64,000 bases of DNA, from positions 124,001-188,000 of the forward strand of contig NZ_FNPK01000005.1 in the NCBI RefSeq assembly GCF_900107285.1, in the 5' to 3' direction. Numbering within the stretch: the first letter of the stretch is position 1; each line of letters starts with the position of its first letter. Shown piece after piece: positions 1 to 7,872 of this stretch. This DNA comes from Acinetobacter kyonggiensis (GTDB lineage Bacteria > Pseudomonadota > Gammaproteobacteria > Pseudomonadales > Moraxellaceae). A program made the translations under genes and the position numbers. The notes under the pieces were generated by a model. The model did no database searches. It was not told the DNA's origin and saw only the letters and a program-made list of their open reading frames with translations.

Positions 1-1
1 T

Positions 2-268
2 CAAGCATGGGCAGAAGTACCACCATCACGTACCTTGCGAGTGATTGGTAGTGTCATGATTGAACCGACTGAGCAAGCCGATGTCGTGAGTGTGCATAGT
101 GCAATCATTATGTACCGTCAACGTGGCCATGATGAGCAAGGCGATATTATTCCATACCGTCGCTTGGACACTTTAAAAATTACCGAGCAGGGGGCGCGTT
201 TATTAAAACGTAAAGCGATTTTAACTGAAGCCGTATTACGTACGCCAAACTTGGGCGTGTTTCTGTAA
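2..268 (+). CDS. Rieske-type ring-hydroxylating dioxygenase, small (beta) subunit, C-terminal part
   Basis: The frame is open at the left window edge and gives 88 residues to the TAA at 266-268; the N-terminus lies outside the window. The visible part resembles the C-terminal end of the small-subunit family of aromatic ring-hydroxylating dioxygenases: a VHSAIIMYRQR strand, a charged YRRLDTLKI strand, a basic LLKRKAILTEAVL segment and a NLGVF ending. In this family the beta subunit is a structural, cystatin-like partner of the catalytic Rieske/Fe(II) alpha subunit, whose gene should lie just upstream, outside the window. A ferredoxin gene follows 43 bases later, which fits a multicomponent dioxygenase operon. 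The substrate cannot be read from this fragment. Confidence 0.75.
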   Translation, partial: QAWAEVPPSRTLRVIGSVMIEPTEQADVVSVHSAIIMYRQRGHDEQGDIIPYRRLDTLKITEQGARLLKRKAILTEAVLRTPNLGVFL

Positions 269-311
269 ATCAGAAACCGTCCTTCGGACTTGAAATTAAA
301 GGATGAATCTC

Positions 312-530
312 ATGAGCAATCAAAAAATCGAAATTATTTTAGACGCGCATCAATGTCAAGGTTATGGCATGTGCCTGATGTCGGAAGATATTTTTGAAAT
401 TCCACAAGGTAGCCAAGTGGCCAATTTAAAAATGCACTTTGTGGACATTGACCGTGAAGATGAAGTGAAAGAACTGGCAGGCTCTTGCCCAGCGCAAGCC
501 ATTAGTTTCCGTATCTTAGAATCGGCATAA
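312..530 (+). CDS. Small [3Fe-4S]-type ferredoxin
   Basis: This 72-residue protein has cysteines at residues 15, 21 and 59 in the pattern C-x5-C ... C-P. Only three cluster cysteines are present, and the middle position of the usual four-cysteine motif is missing. This is the pattern of the short [3Fe-4S] ferredoxins that feed electrons to P450s and some Rieske oxygenases. The ATG at 312 is preferred over the one at 303, because AAAGG at 298-302 abuts the upstream ATG and is well spaced only for 312. It lies between a dioxygenase beta subunit and a VOC protein on the same strand, so it probably serves as electron carrier for the dioxygenase. That partnership is inferred from position. Confidence 0.85.
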   Translation: MSNQKIEIILDAHQCQGYGMCLMSEDIFEIPQGSQVANLKMHFVDIDREDEVKELAGSCPAQAISFRILESA

Positions 531-541
531 GGAACTGGGTT

Positions 542-1078
542 ATGGTGGCTGTACAGAATATGCTGAGTAAGCGTTTCGACCAAATTTGTTTTGTGGTGGA
601 AGACTTACAACAAGCGATGGATTTTTTCAGTAAAACCAATGGCGTTGAAGTTTGGAATGTTGCTGAAGGTTTATCGCAAACCCAGAAAGAAAAAGAGTAT
701 TACGGTCAGCCTGGAGATTTTCAATTTAGCTGTGCTTATGGCTTTGCCGGTGAAACCCTGATTGAGCTGGCTCGTCATGATGGTGGGAAAAGTGTCTATA
801 AAGACTGGTTGGATGAAAAAGGCAAAGGGCCACATCATATTGGTTTTCGCCAAAAAGATGCGGCTGAATATACGCAGGCAGAACAGCATTACCTAGATTT
901 AGGTATTCAAAAAGCCATGGCCGGTTTTTTTGAAGGACCGTTTGGCAACTGCCGTTGGGCATATTTTGATACTCGCGAGCAAATTGGCTGCTTTACCGAA
1001 CTTTATTATGTCGATGGGGAGTTAGATCAGCGTATGGCAGAACTCAGAAGTGGTAAAAACGTCAGTATCACTGACTAA
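542..1078 (+). CDS. VOC (glyoxalase/extradiol dioxygenase superfamily) protein
   Basis: This 178-residue protein has the paired beta-alpha-beta-beta-beta layout of the vicinal oxygen chelate superfamily: an N-terminal module starting FDQICFVVEDLQQAMDFF and a second module starting PHHIGFRQKD and ending IGCFTELYYV. A histidine in PHHIGF and a glutamate in FTELYY are in the usual places for metal ligands. The first position, often His, is Asp/Gln here. AGGA at 529-532 supports the start at 542. It follows the ferredoxin by 11 bases and precedes the hydratase, aldehyde dehydrogenase and aldolase genes. It could be a ring-cleavage, isomerase or decarboxylase step of the same catabolic route. The reaction is not identifiable from sequence alone. 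Confidence 0.75.
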   Translation: MVAVQNMLSKRFDQICFVVEDLQQAMDFFSKTNGVEVWNVAEGLSQTQKEKEYYGQPGDFQFSCAYGFAGETLIELARHDGGKSVYKDWLDEKGKGPHHIGFRQKDAAEYTQAEQHYLDLGIQKAMAGFFEGPFGNCRWAYFDTREQIGCFTELYYVDGELDQRMAELRSGKNVSITD

Positions 1079-1089
1079 TGCGATCTCTT

Positions 1090-1114
1090 CAGCCTGTTGC
1101 ATCATGACAGGCTG
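1090..1114 (+). terminator. Intergenic hairpin after the VOC gene
   Basis: The arms CAGCCTGT and ACAGGCTG form an eight-pair stem around a nine-base loop, starting 12 bases after the VOC stop. No T-run follows directly, so it may attenuate or stabilise the transcript instead of ending it. A weaker hairpin (TAGGC/GCCTA at 1156-1173) followed by six T is about 40 bases further on and is the better intrinsic terminator candidate. Confidence 0.4.
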
Positions 1115-1155
1115 AGACCCAATTCAAATAGATTCAAGGATGGGCTGTATCTGCC

Positions 1156-1180
1156 TAGGCGGGTTTTTGCCTAATTTTTT
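1156..1180 (+). terminator. Possible intrinsic terminator before the hydratase gene
   Basis: A five-pair stem TAGGC/GCCTA is closed around GGGTTTTT and followed by ATTTTTT. It separates the dioxygenase/ferredoxin/VOC block from the hydratase-dehydrogenase-aldolase block, so the two may be separate transcripts. The stem is short and the call is tentative. Confidence 0.35.
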
Positions 1181-1212
1181 TACAATCGACCAAATTCAAT
1201 AGGGGGCAATAC

Positions 1213-1998
1213 ATGCAGACCAGACTTGAAAACATTGCACAGGCATTATTTGAAGCGGAGAACATCTGTTCAGCCATTGCGCCAATTTGTACACAGCTGG
1301 CAAATGATGCCAGTGTAGATGATGCCTATGCCATACAGGAAATGAATACACAGCGCGCTCTGCAAAATGGCCGCCGTTTAGTAGGTCGTAAAATTGGATT
1401 GACGTCATTAGTAGTGCAAAAACAGTTGGGGGTTGATTCGCCTGATTTTGGCATGCTGTTTGCCGACATGGCCTATGGTGATGGAGCCGCTATTCCTGTA
1501 GGGCTTTTAATTCAGCCGAAAGTTGAAGCAGAAATTGCCTTGGTGTTGAAAGGCGATTTAACCCAAGAAAAACATAGTTATGCGGACATTATCAGCGCTA
1601 CAGATTATGCCTTGGCAGCGATTGAAGTGGTGGATAGCCGAATTGAAAATTGGAAAATATCGTTGTTGGATACTGTCGCTGACAATGCCTCAAGTGCCGC
1701 TTTTGTATTGGGTCAAAACAAAGTACAGCTTACAGATATAGATTTAGTGAATTGCCTGATGCAAATGACCTGCTCCGGCGAAGTGGTGTCACAAGGCGTT
1801 GGTAAGGCCTGTCTGGACAATCCGCTCAATGCTGCGGTGTGGCTCGCAGATGAAATGGTACGTCGGGGCCGTCCGTTAAAAGCCGGCGACATTGTACTGA
1901 CTGGTGCACTAGGCCCTATGGTTGCGGTACAGGCTGGTGCAGCTTATCAGGTGGAAATTGAAGGTTTGGGTTCAGTTACAGCAGCTTTCAGTGCTTGA
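1213..1998 (+). CDS. mhpD: 2-keto-4-pentenoate hydratase family protein
   Basis: At 261 residues this is the normal length for the 2-hydroxypenta-2,4-dienoate hydratase family (MhpD/XylJ/TesE type), a branch of the fumarylacetoacetate hydrolase fold. Visible hallmarks are GRKIGLTS near residue 60, QPKVEAEIALVL near 100 (the acidic metal-binding region), AIEVVDSRIENWK near 140, and a C-terminal RGRPLKAGDIVLTGALGP. It hydrates a 2-oxo-4-enoate to the 4-hydroxy-2-oxo acid after meta-cleavage of a ring. The next two genes encode the enzymes that consume that product, so the three form a complete lower meta-cleavage pathway. The exact substrate side chain is unknown, and the mhp/tes/bph orthology is not settled. 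Confidence 0.88.
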   Translation: MQTRLENIAQALFEAENICSAIAPICTQLANDASVDDAYAIQEMNTQRALQNGRRLVGRKIGLTSLVVQKQLGVDSPDFGMLFADMAYGDGAAIPVGLLIQPKVEAEIALVLKGDLTQEKHSYADIISATDYALAAIEVVDSRIENWKISLLDTVADNASSAAFVLGQNKVQLTDIDLVNCLMQMTCSGEVVSQGVGKACLDNPLNAAVWLADEMVRRGRPLKAGDIVLTGALGPMVAVQAGAAYQVEIEGLGSVTAAFSA

Positions 1999-2024
1999 GC
2001 GAATAAAAAATAAGGATAGAGAAT

Positions 2025-2978
2025 ATGTCAAAAATTAAATGCGCCATCATTGGTTCAGGCAACATTGGCACTGACCTGATGATTAAAATCATGCGCAATG
2101 CAAAATATCTGGAAATGGCAGCCATGGTTGGGGCAGACCCAAATTCAGATGGCTTGGCCCGTGCTGCACGTTTCGGTTTTGAAACCACGGCAGAAAGCAT
2201 TGAAGGTTTGTTAAAACTGCCATCTTTTAAAGAGATTAAAATTGTTTTTGATGCTACCTCTGCCGGGGCACATGCCCATCACAATCAGGTATTACAGCAA
2301 TACGGTATTCAGGTGATTGACCTGACGCCAGCAGCGATTGGTCCTTATGTGGTTCCGGTGGTGAATCTGGATCAGCATCTGGATGCCCCGAATATCAATA
2401 TGGTCACTTGCGGTGGTCAGGCGACGATTCCCATGGTGCGTGCAGTGTCTCGAGTGGCTAAAGTGCATTATGCAGAAATCATTGCATCGATTGCCAGTAA
2501 GTCTGCAGGACCGGGCACCCGTGCCAATATTGACGAGTTCACCGAAACCACCTCCAAAGCCATTGAAGAAGTCGGTGGAGCAGAAAAAGGCAAAGCCATC
2601 ATCATCATGAATCCGGCCGAGCCGCCACTGATCATGCGTGATACCGTGTATTGCTTTGCAAAATTCGGTGCCGATAAAGACGCTATTCGCCAATCTGTCC
2701 AAGACATGGCACATGCCGTGCATGCTTATGTACCCGGCTATCGTCTAAAACAGGAAGTCCAGTTCGAAGAATTCAATGCCGATTGTCCAGTGAATATTCC
2801 GGGTCTCGGTAAACTGCCCGGTTTGAAAGTGTCTATTTTCCTTGAAGTGGAAGGCGCTGCACATTACCTGCCGGCCTATGCCGGGAATCTCGACATCATG
2901 ACCAGTGCCGCTTTGGCTGCGGCAGAACGCTTTGCCGAAACTCATTTAAGCCATAACCAAAAACAAGAACTCGCGTAA
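2025..2978 (+). CDS. mhpF: Acetaldehyde (acylating) dehydrogenase, CoA-dependent
   Basis: This 317-residue protein belongs to the DmpF/MhpF/BphJ family, which oxidises acetaldehyde or propanal to the acyl-CoA with NAD+ and coenzyme A. It has an N-terminal nucleotide-binding [15 protein letters not shown], the catalytic cysteine region [12 protein letters not shown] near residue 130, and the [18 protein letters not shown] segment typical of the family. AAGGA sits in good spacing ahead of the ATG at 2025. It is followed after 11 bases by the aldolase gene. In this family the two proteins form a channelling complex that passes the volatile aldehyde directly, so tight coupling is expected. Confidence 0.93.
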   Translation: MSKIKCAIIGSGNIGTDLMIKIMRNAKYLEMAAMVGADPNSDGLARAARFGFETTAESIEGLLKLPSFKEIKIVFDATSAGAHAHHNQVLQQYGIQVIDLTPAAIGPYVVPVVNLDQHLDAPNINMVTCGGQATIPMVRAVSRVAKVHYAEIIASIASKSAGPGTRANIDEFTETTSKAIEEVGGAEKGKAIIIMNPAEPPLIMRDTVYCFAKFGADKDAIRQSVQDMAHAVHAYVPGYRLKQEVQFEEFNADCPVNIPGLGKLPGLKVSIFLEVEGAAHYLPAYAGNLDIMTSAALAAAERFAETHLSHNQKQELA

Positions 2979-2989
2979 GGAGAATTGAA

Positions 2990-4015
2990 ATGTTTGATCA
3001 GCAAAGAAAGATCTATGTGTCAGATGTAACCTTGCGTGATGGGATGCATGCGATTCGCCATCAATATTCACTTGATCAGGTGCGTCAGATTGCCCGTGCT
3101 TTGGATGAAGCTGGGGTCGACAGTATTGAAGTTGCGCATGGCGATGGCTTGCAAGGCTCCAGCTTTAACTATGGCTTCGGTGCGCATACCGACTTGGAAT
3201 GGATTGAAGCGGTGGCCAGTGAAGTCAAACAGGCGAAGGTCGCAACTTTGTTGTTGCCCGGCATTGGCACTATTCATGACTTGAAAGCTGCGTATGATGC
3301 TGGTGCACGCGTGGTTCGTGTCGCGACGCACTGTACCGAAGCCGATGTTTCACGACAGCATATTGAATATGCGCGTGAACTGGGCATGGACACGGTGGGC
3401 TTCCTGATGATGAGCCACATGAATACACCGCAAGGCTTGGCTCAGCAAGGTAAACTGATGGAAAGCTACGGTGCGCAGTGTATCTATGTGGTGGATTCAG
3501 GTGGTGCCATGAATATGTATGACATCGGGGATCGTTTTAAAGCTATGAAAGATGTACTCAAGCCTGAAACCGAAACTGGTATGCATGCACATCATAATTT
3601 AAGTTTAGGGGTGGCCAATAGTATCGTGGCTTTAGAGCATGGCTGTAACCGAATTGATGCCAGCTTAACGGGTATGGGCGCTGGTGCAGGCAATGCACCG
3701 CTTGAGGTATTTATTGCTGCTGTCCAGCGAATGGGCTTAAACCATGGCTGTGATGTGAAAAAACTGATTGATGCCGCCGAAGATATTGTACGTCCTTTGC
3801 AAGAGCGTCCAGTCCGAGTCGATCGTGAAACACTGGCTTTAGGTTATGCAGGCGTATATTCCAGCTTCTTGCGCCATACTGAAACTGCGGCTGAAAAATA
3901 TGGATTGTCTGCATTCGATATTCTTGTGGAGCTAGGCAATCGCCGAATGGTAGGTGGTCAGGAAGATATGATCATTGATGTCGCGCTGAATATGCTTAAG
4001 CAACAACAAGCTTAG
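2990..4015 (+). CDS. mhpE: 4-hydroxy-2-oxovalerate aldolase
   Basis: This 341-residue protein is of the DmpG/MhpE/BphI family, cleaving 4-hydroxy-2-oxoacids to pyruvate and an aldehyde. The N-terminus [18 protein letters not shown] carries the conserved RDG-x-H motif. The metal-ligand histidines are seen in the [10 protein letters not shown] segment near residue 200. [17 protein letters not shown] and the C-terminal communication domain typical of this family follow. AGGAG lies seven bases before the ATG. It is the last gene of the hydratase-dehydrogenase-aldolase set. Its partner in the aldolase-dehydrogenase complex is the preceding gene. Confidence 0.94.
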   Translation: MFDQQRKIYVSDVTLRDGMHAIRHQYSLDQVRQIARALDEAGVDSIEVAHGDGLQGSSFNYGFGAHTDLEWIEAVASEVKQAKVATLLLPGIGTIHDLKAAYDAGARVVRVATHCTEADVSRQHIEYARELGMDTVGFLMMSHMNTPQGLAQQGKLMESYGAQCIYVVDSGGAMNMYDIGDRFKAMKDVLKPETETGMHAHHNLSLGVANSIVALEHGCNRIDASLTGMGAGAGNAPLEVFIAAVQRMGLNHGCDVKKLIDAAEDIVRPLQERPVRVDRETLALGYAGVYSSFLRHTETAAEKYGLSAFDILVELGNRRMVGGQEDMIIDVALNMLKQQQA

Positions 4016-4024
4016 AACATTGCA

Positions 4025-4056
4025 GGAATGATGTATGTGAGGAGCTACATCATTCC
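4025..4056 (+). terminator. Hairpin after the aldolase gene
   Basis: A perfect 11-base inverted repeat, GGAATGATGTA and TACATCATTCC, encloses a ten-base loop just nine bases after the aldolase stop. No U-tract follows. It is placed where the operon should end and may stop transcription or protect the 3' end. Confidence 0.5.
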
Positions 4057-4079
4057 ACTTGATTGAAGAAGTTGTTGAA

Positions 4080-4904
4080 ATGATTCAATATAAAACAATG
4101 TATTACCCAAGTTATGATGCTGACTTAAATGCAGTAAAAGAGAATGGTTTATATTTAAAATATATAGAAAAACAAGATCACAGCTTGTGTTATGAGGCAA
4201 TTAAGCAAAATTCACGAGCAATTCAGTATGTCAAAAACCAGACTGAAGATTTATGTTTAATCTCTGTCCAGAAAAATGGTGATGCTTTACAGCTTATTCA
4301 TGAGCTAAACCATAAAATCATTTTGACAGCTGTCAGGAATGAAGGGCTGGCACTGTAATATGTATTATTTCAAAATGTAGAAATATGTTTAGCAGCAGTC
4401 ATTCAAAATGGATTTGCACTTAGATATGTCCGGCAGCAAACAGAACAAATTTGTCAAGTTGCGGTTCAATCCCATCCTCAAGCAATTAAATATGTGAAGA
4501 AACAAACGGAAGCTCTTTGCTGTATGGCATTGCGTAAGGATGGCATGGCAATTCGGGATATTCTAAATCCCACTTCTTCAATGTGCCTGATGGCTATTGA
4601 AAATAATCCTATGTCTATTCAATTTATTGATAATCCAAGTAAGGATTTATGTGAGTATGCTGTAAAGCTTCGACCTTATGCAATTCAATATATTGATGTG
4701 TACTATGAAGACTTATGGATGAAAGCAGTAGAGCAGCGAGCTTATGTGATCCAGTTTTTAAAAGAATATTCAGAGAAAATTTTGAAATATGCACTACATT
4801 GTAATCCATTAAGTCTGAAATATATAAAAAAAGAGTTTCAGTCAGAGGTAATTATTAATTTTGCCCTTTCTAAAGATGCAACAATGAAAAAATATATTCG
4901 ATAA
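4080..4904 (+). pseudogene. DUF4116-like 22-residue repeat protein, broken by one nonsense codon
   Basis: A single frame runs from ATG 4080 (or TTG 4059) to the TAA at 4902-4904 and is interrupted only by TAA at 4356-4358. The protein is a ladder of about ten 22-residue units of the form LCxxAIxxNxxAIQYVKxQTEx. At the stop, the unit reads LAL-stop-YVLFQ, where the repeat expects Gln (CAA to TAA is one transition). Without the stop it would encode about 274 residues. The repeat resembles DUF4116, an uncharacterised repeat of bacterial and phage proteins; no catalytic motif is visible and the function is unknown. It starts a run of decayed genes, so it was probably acquired horizontally. The two halves could still be separate peptides, or the stop could be read through. 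Confidence 0.75.
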
Positions 4905-4944
4905 TTTAAACAGTCAAAAAAAGTGTTTATAGCTTTAGAAATAG

Positions 4945-5522
4945 GAGAGTGGTGGTAGTCCACTCAGTACAGAACAAATCAAGTCTATTATTTAATGGGT
5001 GAGTTGTTGCAGTGATTAGCTGAAGGCAATGAGCACCCATTAATTCAGAGTTCAGTATTTCATTATGAGTTTGAGTTTATACACCCATTTGCTGATGGCA
5101 ATGGGCGTATATGGCAAACTTTAATCTTAAGCCAGTGGAATCAAATTTTTCTCAATATCCCTGTAGAAAGCTTGATTTATCAAAATCAAAAAGCTTATTA
5201 CGATGCATTGTAAGCGAGTACAGATCGTTCAGATTCTGCACTTTTTATTGAGTTTATTTTGCAGATGATTTTAGATGCAATACTCAGTTCTGATACCAGC
5301 GATCAAGATACCGCTCAAGCTAGCGTACAAGTTAAACGTCTTATCCAGAAAATGGAGCAGAAGGAATATAGCTTAACTGAGTTGATGGCTCTATTAGATT
5401 TGTCCCACCGAGCAACATTCCAAAAAAATTATTTAACTCCAGCATTAGAAGCGGGTGTGATTGAACGCACCTTTCCTGATAATCCTAAGAGTCCTAAACA
5501 AAAGTACAAATTAAAAAATTGA
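4945..5522 (+). pseudogene. Fic-family protein remnant
   Basis: A degraded Fic (filamentation induced by cAMP) domain is recognisable. The active-site motif HPFADGNGR is encoded at 5082-5108, preceded by HPLIQSSVFHYEFEFI. An AYYDAL helix and a C-terminal winged-helix-like part (SLTELMALLDLSHRATFQ ... KYKLKN) follow. In-frame stops are at 5013-5015 (TGA) and 5211-5213 (TAA). The upstream piece GGSPLSTEQIKSII is in another frame, so there is also a frameshift. The N-terminal half of a normal Fic protein (usually above 300 residues) is missing. Intact Fic enzymes transfer AMP to target proteins. This copy is almost certainly inactive, although an 87-residue reading frame (5259-5522) survives. 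Confidence 0.8.
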
Positions 5523-5807
5523 ACTATAATTAGGTTAAGGTGATTATTAATATCATAATGAGTTGGTTTTAATGTTATAATATTACAATTATTTTTAAGT
5601 ATAATTTTCTGCTATAATGCCGTACGCCATTTCAAATCCTGAATTTGGATTTGAACAAGATTTTAAAGTGATTCAAGGCATTAAATCTAATTTGGGTCAA
5701 AATAGGGTCAATGAATTTTTTTATTCAACAAAATAGCTTTGGAATAAATGGGTTAGGATTTGAGTTCAATTGACGCCACCGCAAAATATGCCATGTTTGG
5801 GAACTGA

Positions 5808-5841
5808 AAGGCTTAATCCTAAAGGGATTAAGCCTTTTTTA
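5808..5841 (+). terminator. Strong intrinsic terminator
   Basis: AGGCTTAATCC pairs with GGATTAAGCCT around a short loop and is followed by TTTTTT. The gene it once served is not obvious. It lies between the Fic remnant and the integrase remnant, about 290 bases past the Fic stop. Confidence 0.75.
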
Positions 5842-5932
5842 TGCCTGAACATAACCAAATATAAAAGCATATAGTATTGCTTTCTATGTATCCTTTAATA
5901 AAAATTGAACTCAAGAAGGGATACATGGTTAA

Positions 5933-6073
5933 ATGAAAAGATCAGAAATAAAACGCCGTCCTTTGTCTGATATTGTAATTGCCAATCTTGAAGTAAATGT
6001 AAAAGAGTATCGTGAACTTGATGGGAGTGGTGGTCTTTATTGCTTCGCTCAAAAAAGTGCAAGAGGTTCGTAA
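5933..6073 (+). pseudogene. Tyrosine recombinase (integrase) N-terminal remnant
   Basis: The 46-codon frame starting MKRSEIKRRPLSD and continuing VKEYRELDGSGGLY matches the arm-binding N-terminus typical of island and prophage integrases of the DUF4102 type (MKRSEIKRRPLSD... LDGNGLYFRV). It breaks after GLY by a frameshift, and the catalytic domain does not follow. A 30-codon stretch in another frame (VQEVRNALKVYEEIQYWKP, about 6047-6144) is not recognised. The remnant marks the left side of the accessory block. A C-terminal integrase remnant lies at 15.3 kb in the opposite orientation. Confidence 0.7.
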
Positions 6074-6144
6074 TGCCTTAAAGGTATACGAAGAAATCCA
6101 ATACTGGAAACCGACGTATAGACTTTATCGTCGTATCACCTTTT

Positions 6145-7027
6145 GAGTTAGAGCGTTAAGGTCATCGCTTCAATTGTATTCGAATGATAAATCTATTGGA
6201 TAAAATATATTCAGGTTATTTTTTAACATATGAGCTTCAAGAAGTAATAACGGTTCAAACTCTAAGTTAGATGTAAAAAATGAAATGTAATATGGTTAAA
6301 ATACATACAAATTACACAGTTTGATGGGTATCTAAACTTTTAGTAAAGAAGGTTGTATTGATTGCATCTCAATTGCAATGAATGTGTTAAGTGACTATTT
6401 TTGTGTAGTCGATATACTAAATTATGAGCATATTCAGCTAAATATCATTTGAATTTTTAACGATGCAGCTTTACTCGCTTTGTAAGCTATTTTGTTGTAA
6501 TGATCTTATTTGTTATGGAATTTGTGCATTGTGGTACATCATGTTGACGTAACAATTAAATATGATTAAAAATTAATCTACACAAGAATAGTTATGCTTC
6601 ATTTTAGTTTTAAGTAGATGAGAAATGTGTTGTTTAACTTTAATTAGATCTCACAAACGTGATTTTTTGTTTCGAACAACCTGCGTAAATGCTACAGCAC
6701 GCGTCCTTATAGTATTTAGTTTAGCTATTCTTGTTGCTGGATTTAAGGCATTCCTGTACCTATTTCCTGTTGAGTAACAACAGTTCTAGGTGAGCATACA
6801 GCCATTGCAGTACATAATTGAAACGTCAGATCTGATTTTGTCATGAAGGGCATGTGCTTCACACGGGTATTGCATGACGGTGATGCTATGCTGACCTCTA
6901 GTATATGCCAGCTTTTTATCGTTCTGTGCTGACAACCATAGAGCAAAAGCGTGTTGCTCGCTCGATTGGTGGGTCTAATCCAGCCGTCTTCTGGGTATTT
7001 TCACTCATGATGCAAGGAGAACGTGCT
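6145..7027. other. Gene-poor stretch, nothing recognised
   Basis: The stretch is AT-rich until about 6650, with no frame carrying a recognisable protein. From about 6650 the base composition becomes more GC-rich, like the secreted-protein gene that follows, which suggests the two arrived together. A minus-strand frame at 6743-6946 has no family resemblance and is not called. Confidence 0.4.
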
Positions 7028-7594
7028 ATGAATTTCCCTAAAGTGTTGATGATGGCTGGATGGATTGCACTGTCTACATCCACAGCTTTTGCCGCCGATC
7101 AAATGAGGGTCAAAGGCGGGGCTGATAAGCAAGCCATCGCTAGTGCAATAAGTGCAGCACCGAAAAAAGTGGGCGCAGCGGCCACCGTTGTGGCTATGGG
7201 TGCCGATGGACAGATGCGCACTTTGCGAAAAGGCAATAATGCCTTTACCTGTATGCCCGATAATCCGGCTACTCCTGGCCCCGATCCGATGTGTATGGAC
7301 AAGGCCGCTCTGGAGTGGGCTGAAGCTTGGATTGGCCACAAAACACCGACGGTGGGTAAGGTTGGTTTTATGTACATGCTGGCAGGTGGCACCGATGCCA
7401 GTAATATGGATCCTTATGCCAAGAAACCCACTGCTGGTAACCATTGGATCAAGACAGGCCCTCATGTCATGATAGTTGGTGCAGAATCCAGCTTCTATGA
7501 TATGTACCCAAAGAGTGCTCAGCCAGACACTGCTACCCCTTACGTGATGTGGCCAGGAACGCCTTACCAACACTTAATGATTCCGGTCAAGTGA
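7028..7594 (+). CDS. Secreted (periplasmic) protein of unknown function
   Basis: This 188-residue protein starts at the ATG at 7028, eight bases after AAGGAG, and not at the upstream in-frame ATG at 6905. It has a classical signal peptide: MNFPK, a hydrophobic VLMMAGWIALSTST core and cleavage at AFA-AD. The mature part has a VVAMGADGQMRTLRKG segment, TCMPDNPATPGPDPMC with two cysteines, a KVGFMYMLAGGTDASNMDP block and a PHVMIVG ... PYVMWPGTPYQHLMIPVK ending. I recall similar uncharacterised exported proteins in other proteobacteria but no assigned function. It is intact while nearly all neighbours are decayed, and its codon use is richer in GC than the flanks. This suggests recent transfer or selection for its retention. 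Confidence 0.8.
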   Translation: MNFPKVLMMAGWIALSTSTAFAADQMRVKGGADKQAIASAISAAPKKVGAAATVVAMGADGQMRTLRKGNNAFTCMPDNPATPGPDPMCMDKAALEWAEAWIGHKTPTVGKVGFMYMLAGGTDASNMDPYAKKPTAGNHWIKTGPHVMIVGAESSFYDMYPKSAQPDTATPYVMWPGTPYQHLMIPVK

Positions 7595-7731
7595 CATTGA
7601 TATGGGGGGGTTCACCTAATTCAATGGTGAGAACACCCAGAGCCTATTTATGGCTGATCGAGTCGCAGTCATGATTTGGTACGGTCTAATATATTACCAA
7701 ATGACATCATCCTTCATTCCAGCGGATCGCG

Positions 7732-7747
7732 TTCAGCGACCGCTGAA
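7732..7747. repeat. Short GC-rich hairpin
   Basis: TTCAGCG and CGCTGAA are perfect inverted arms around AC, overlapping a second pairing CAGCGG/CCGCTG (7720-7745). It lies downstream of the secreted-protein gene in otherwise AT-rich DNA. No T-run follows. It may be the end of the acquired segment or a remnant of a mobile element; this is not resolved. Confidence 0.3.
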
Positions 7748-7872
7748 ATTTAAATTGGGCTAGGGATAGAACAAGATTTTGCCTACACAAATATTTTTAA
7801 AATCATTAGCGAGCAGTCAGAAAATTAATTTTTTTAATAATTAGCCATAAATTTATCATTTCAATGCTTTAA

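Noticed and set aside
2292..2723. 143-codon minus-strand frame opposite the aldehyde dehydrogenase gene
   Set aside because: Complementary-strand shadow of a well-supported gene.
5740..5800. GAGTTCAATTGACGCCACCG resembles a tRNA/tmRNA 3' end (possible att core)
   Set aside because: The T-arm does not pair well and no match to tRNA-Arg(CCT) was found, so an attachment site cannot be supported.
6743..6946. 67-codon minus-strand frame
   Set aside because: No family resemblance; lies upstream of the GC-richer secreted-protein gene and is probably a composition effect.
7001..7573. 190-codon minus-strand frame opposite the secreted protein
   Set aside because: Shadow of the gene at 7028-7594, which has a signal peptide and ribosome-binding site.
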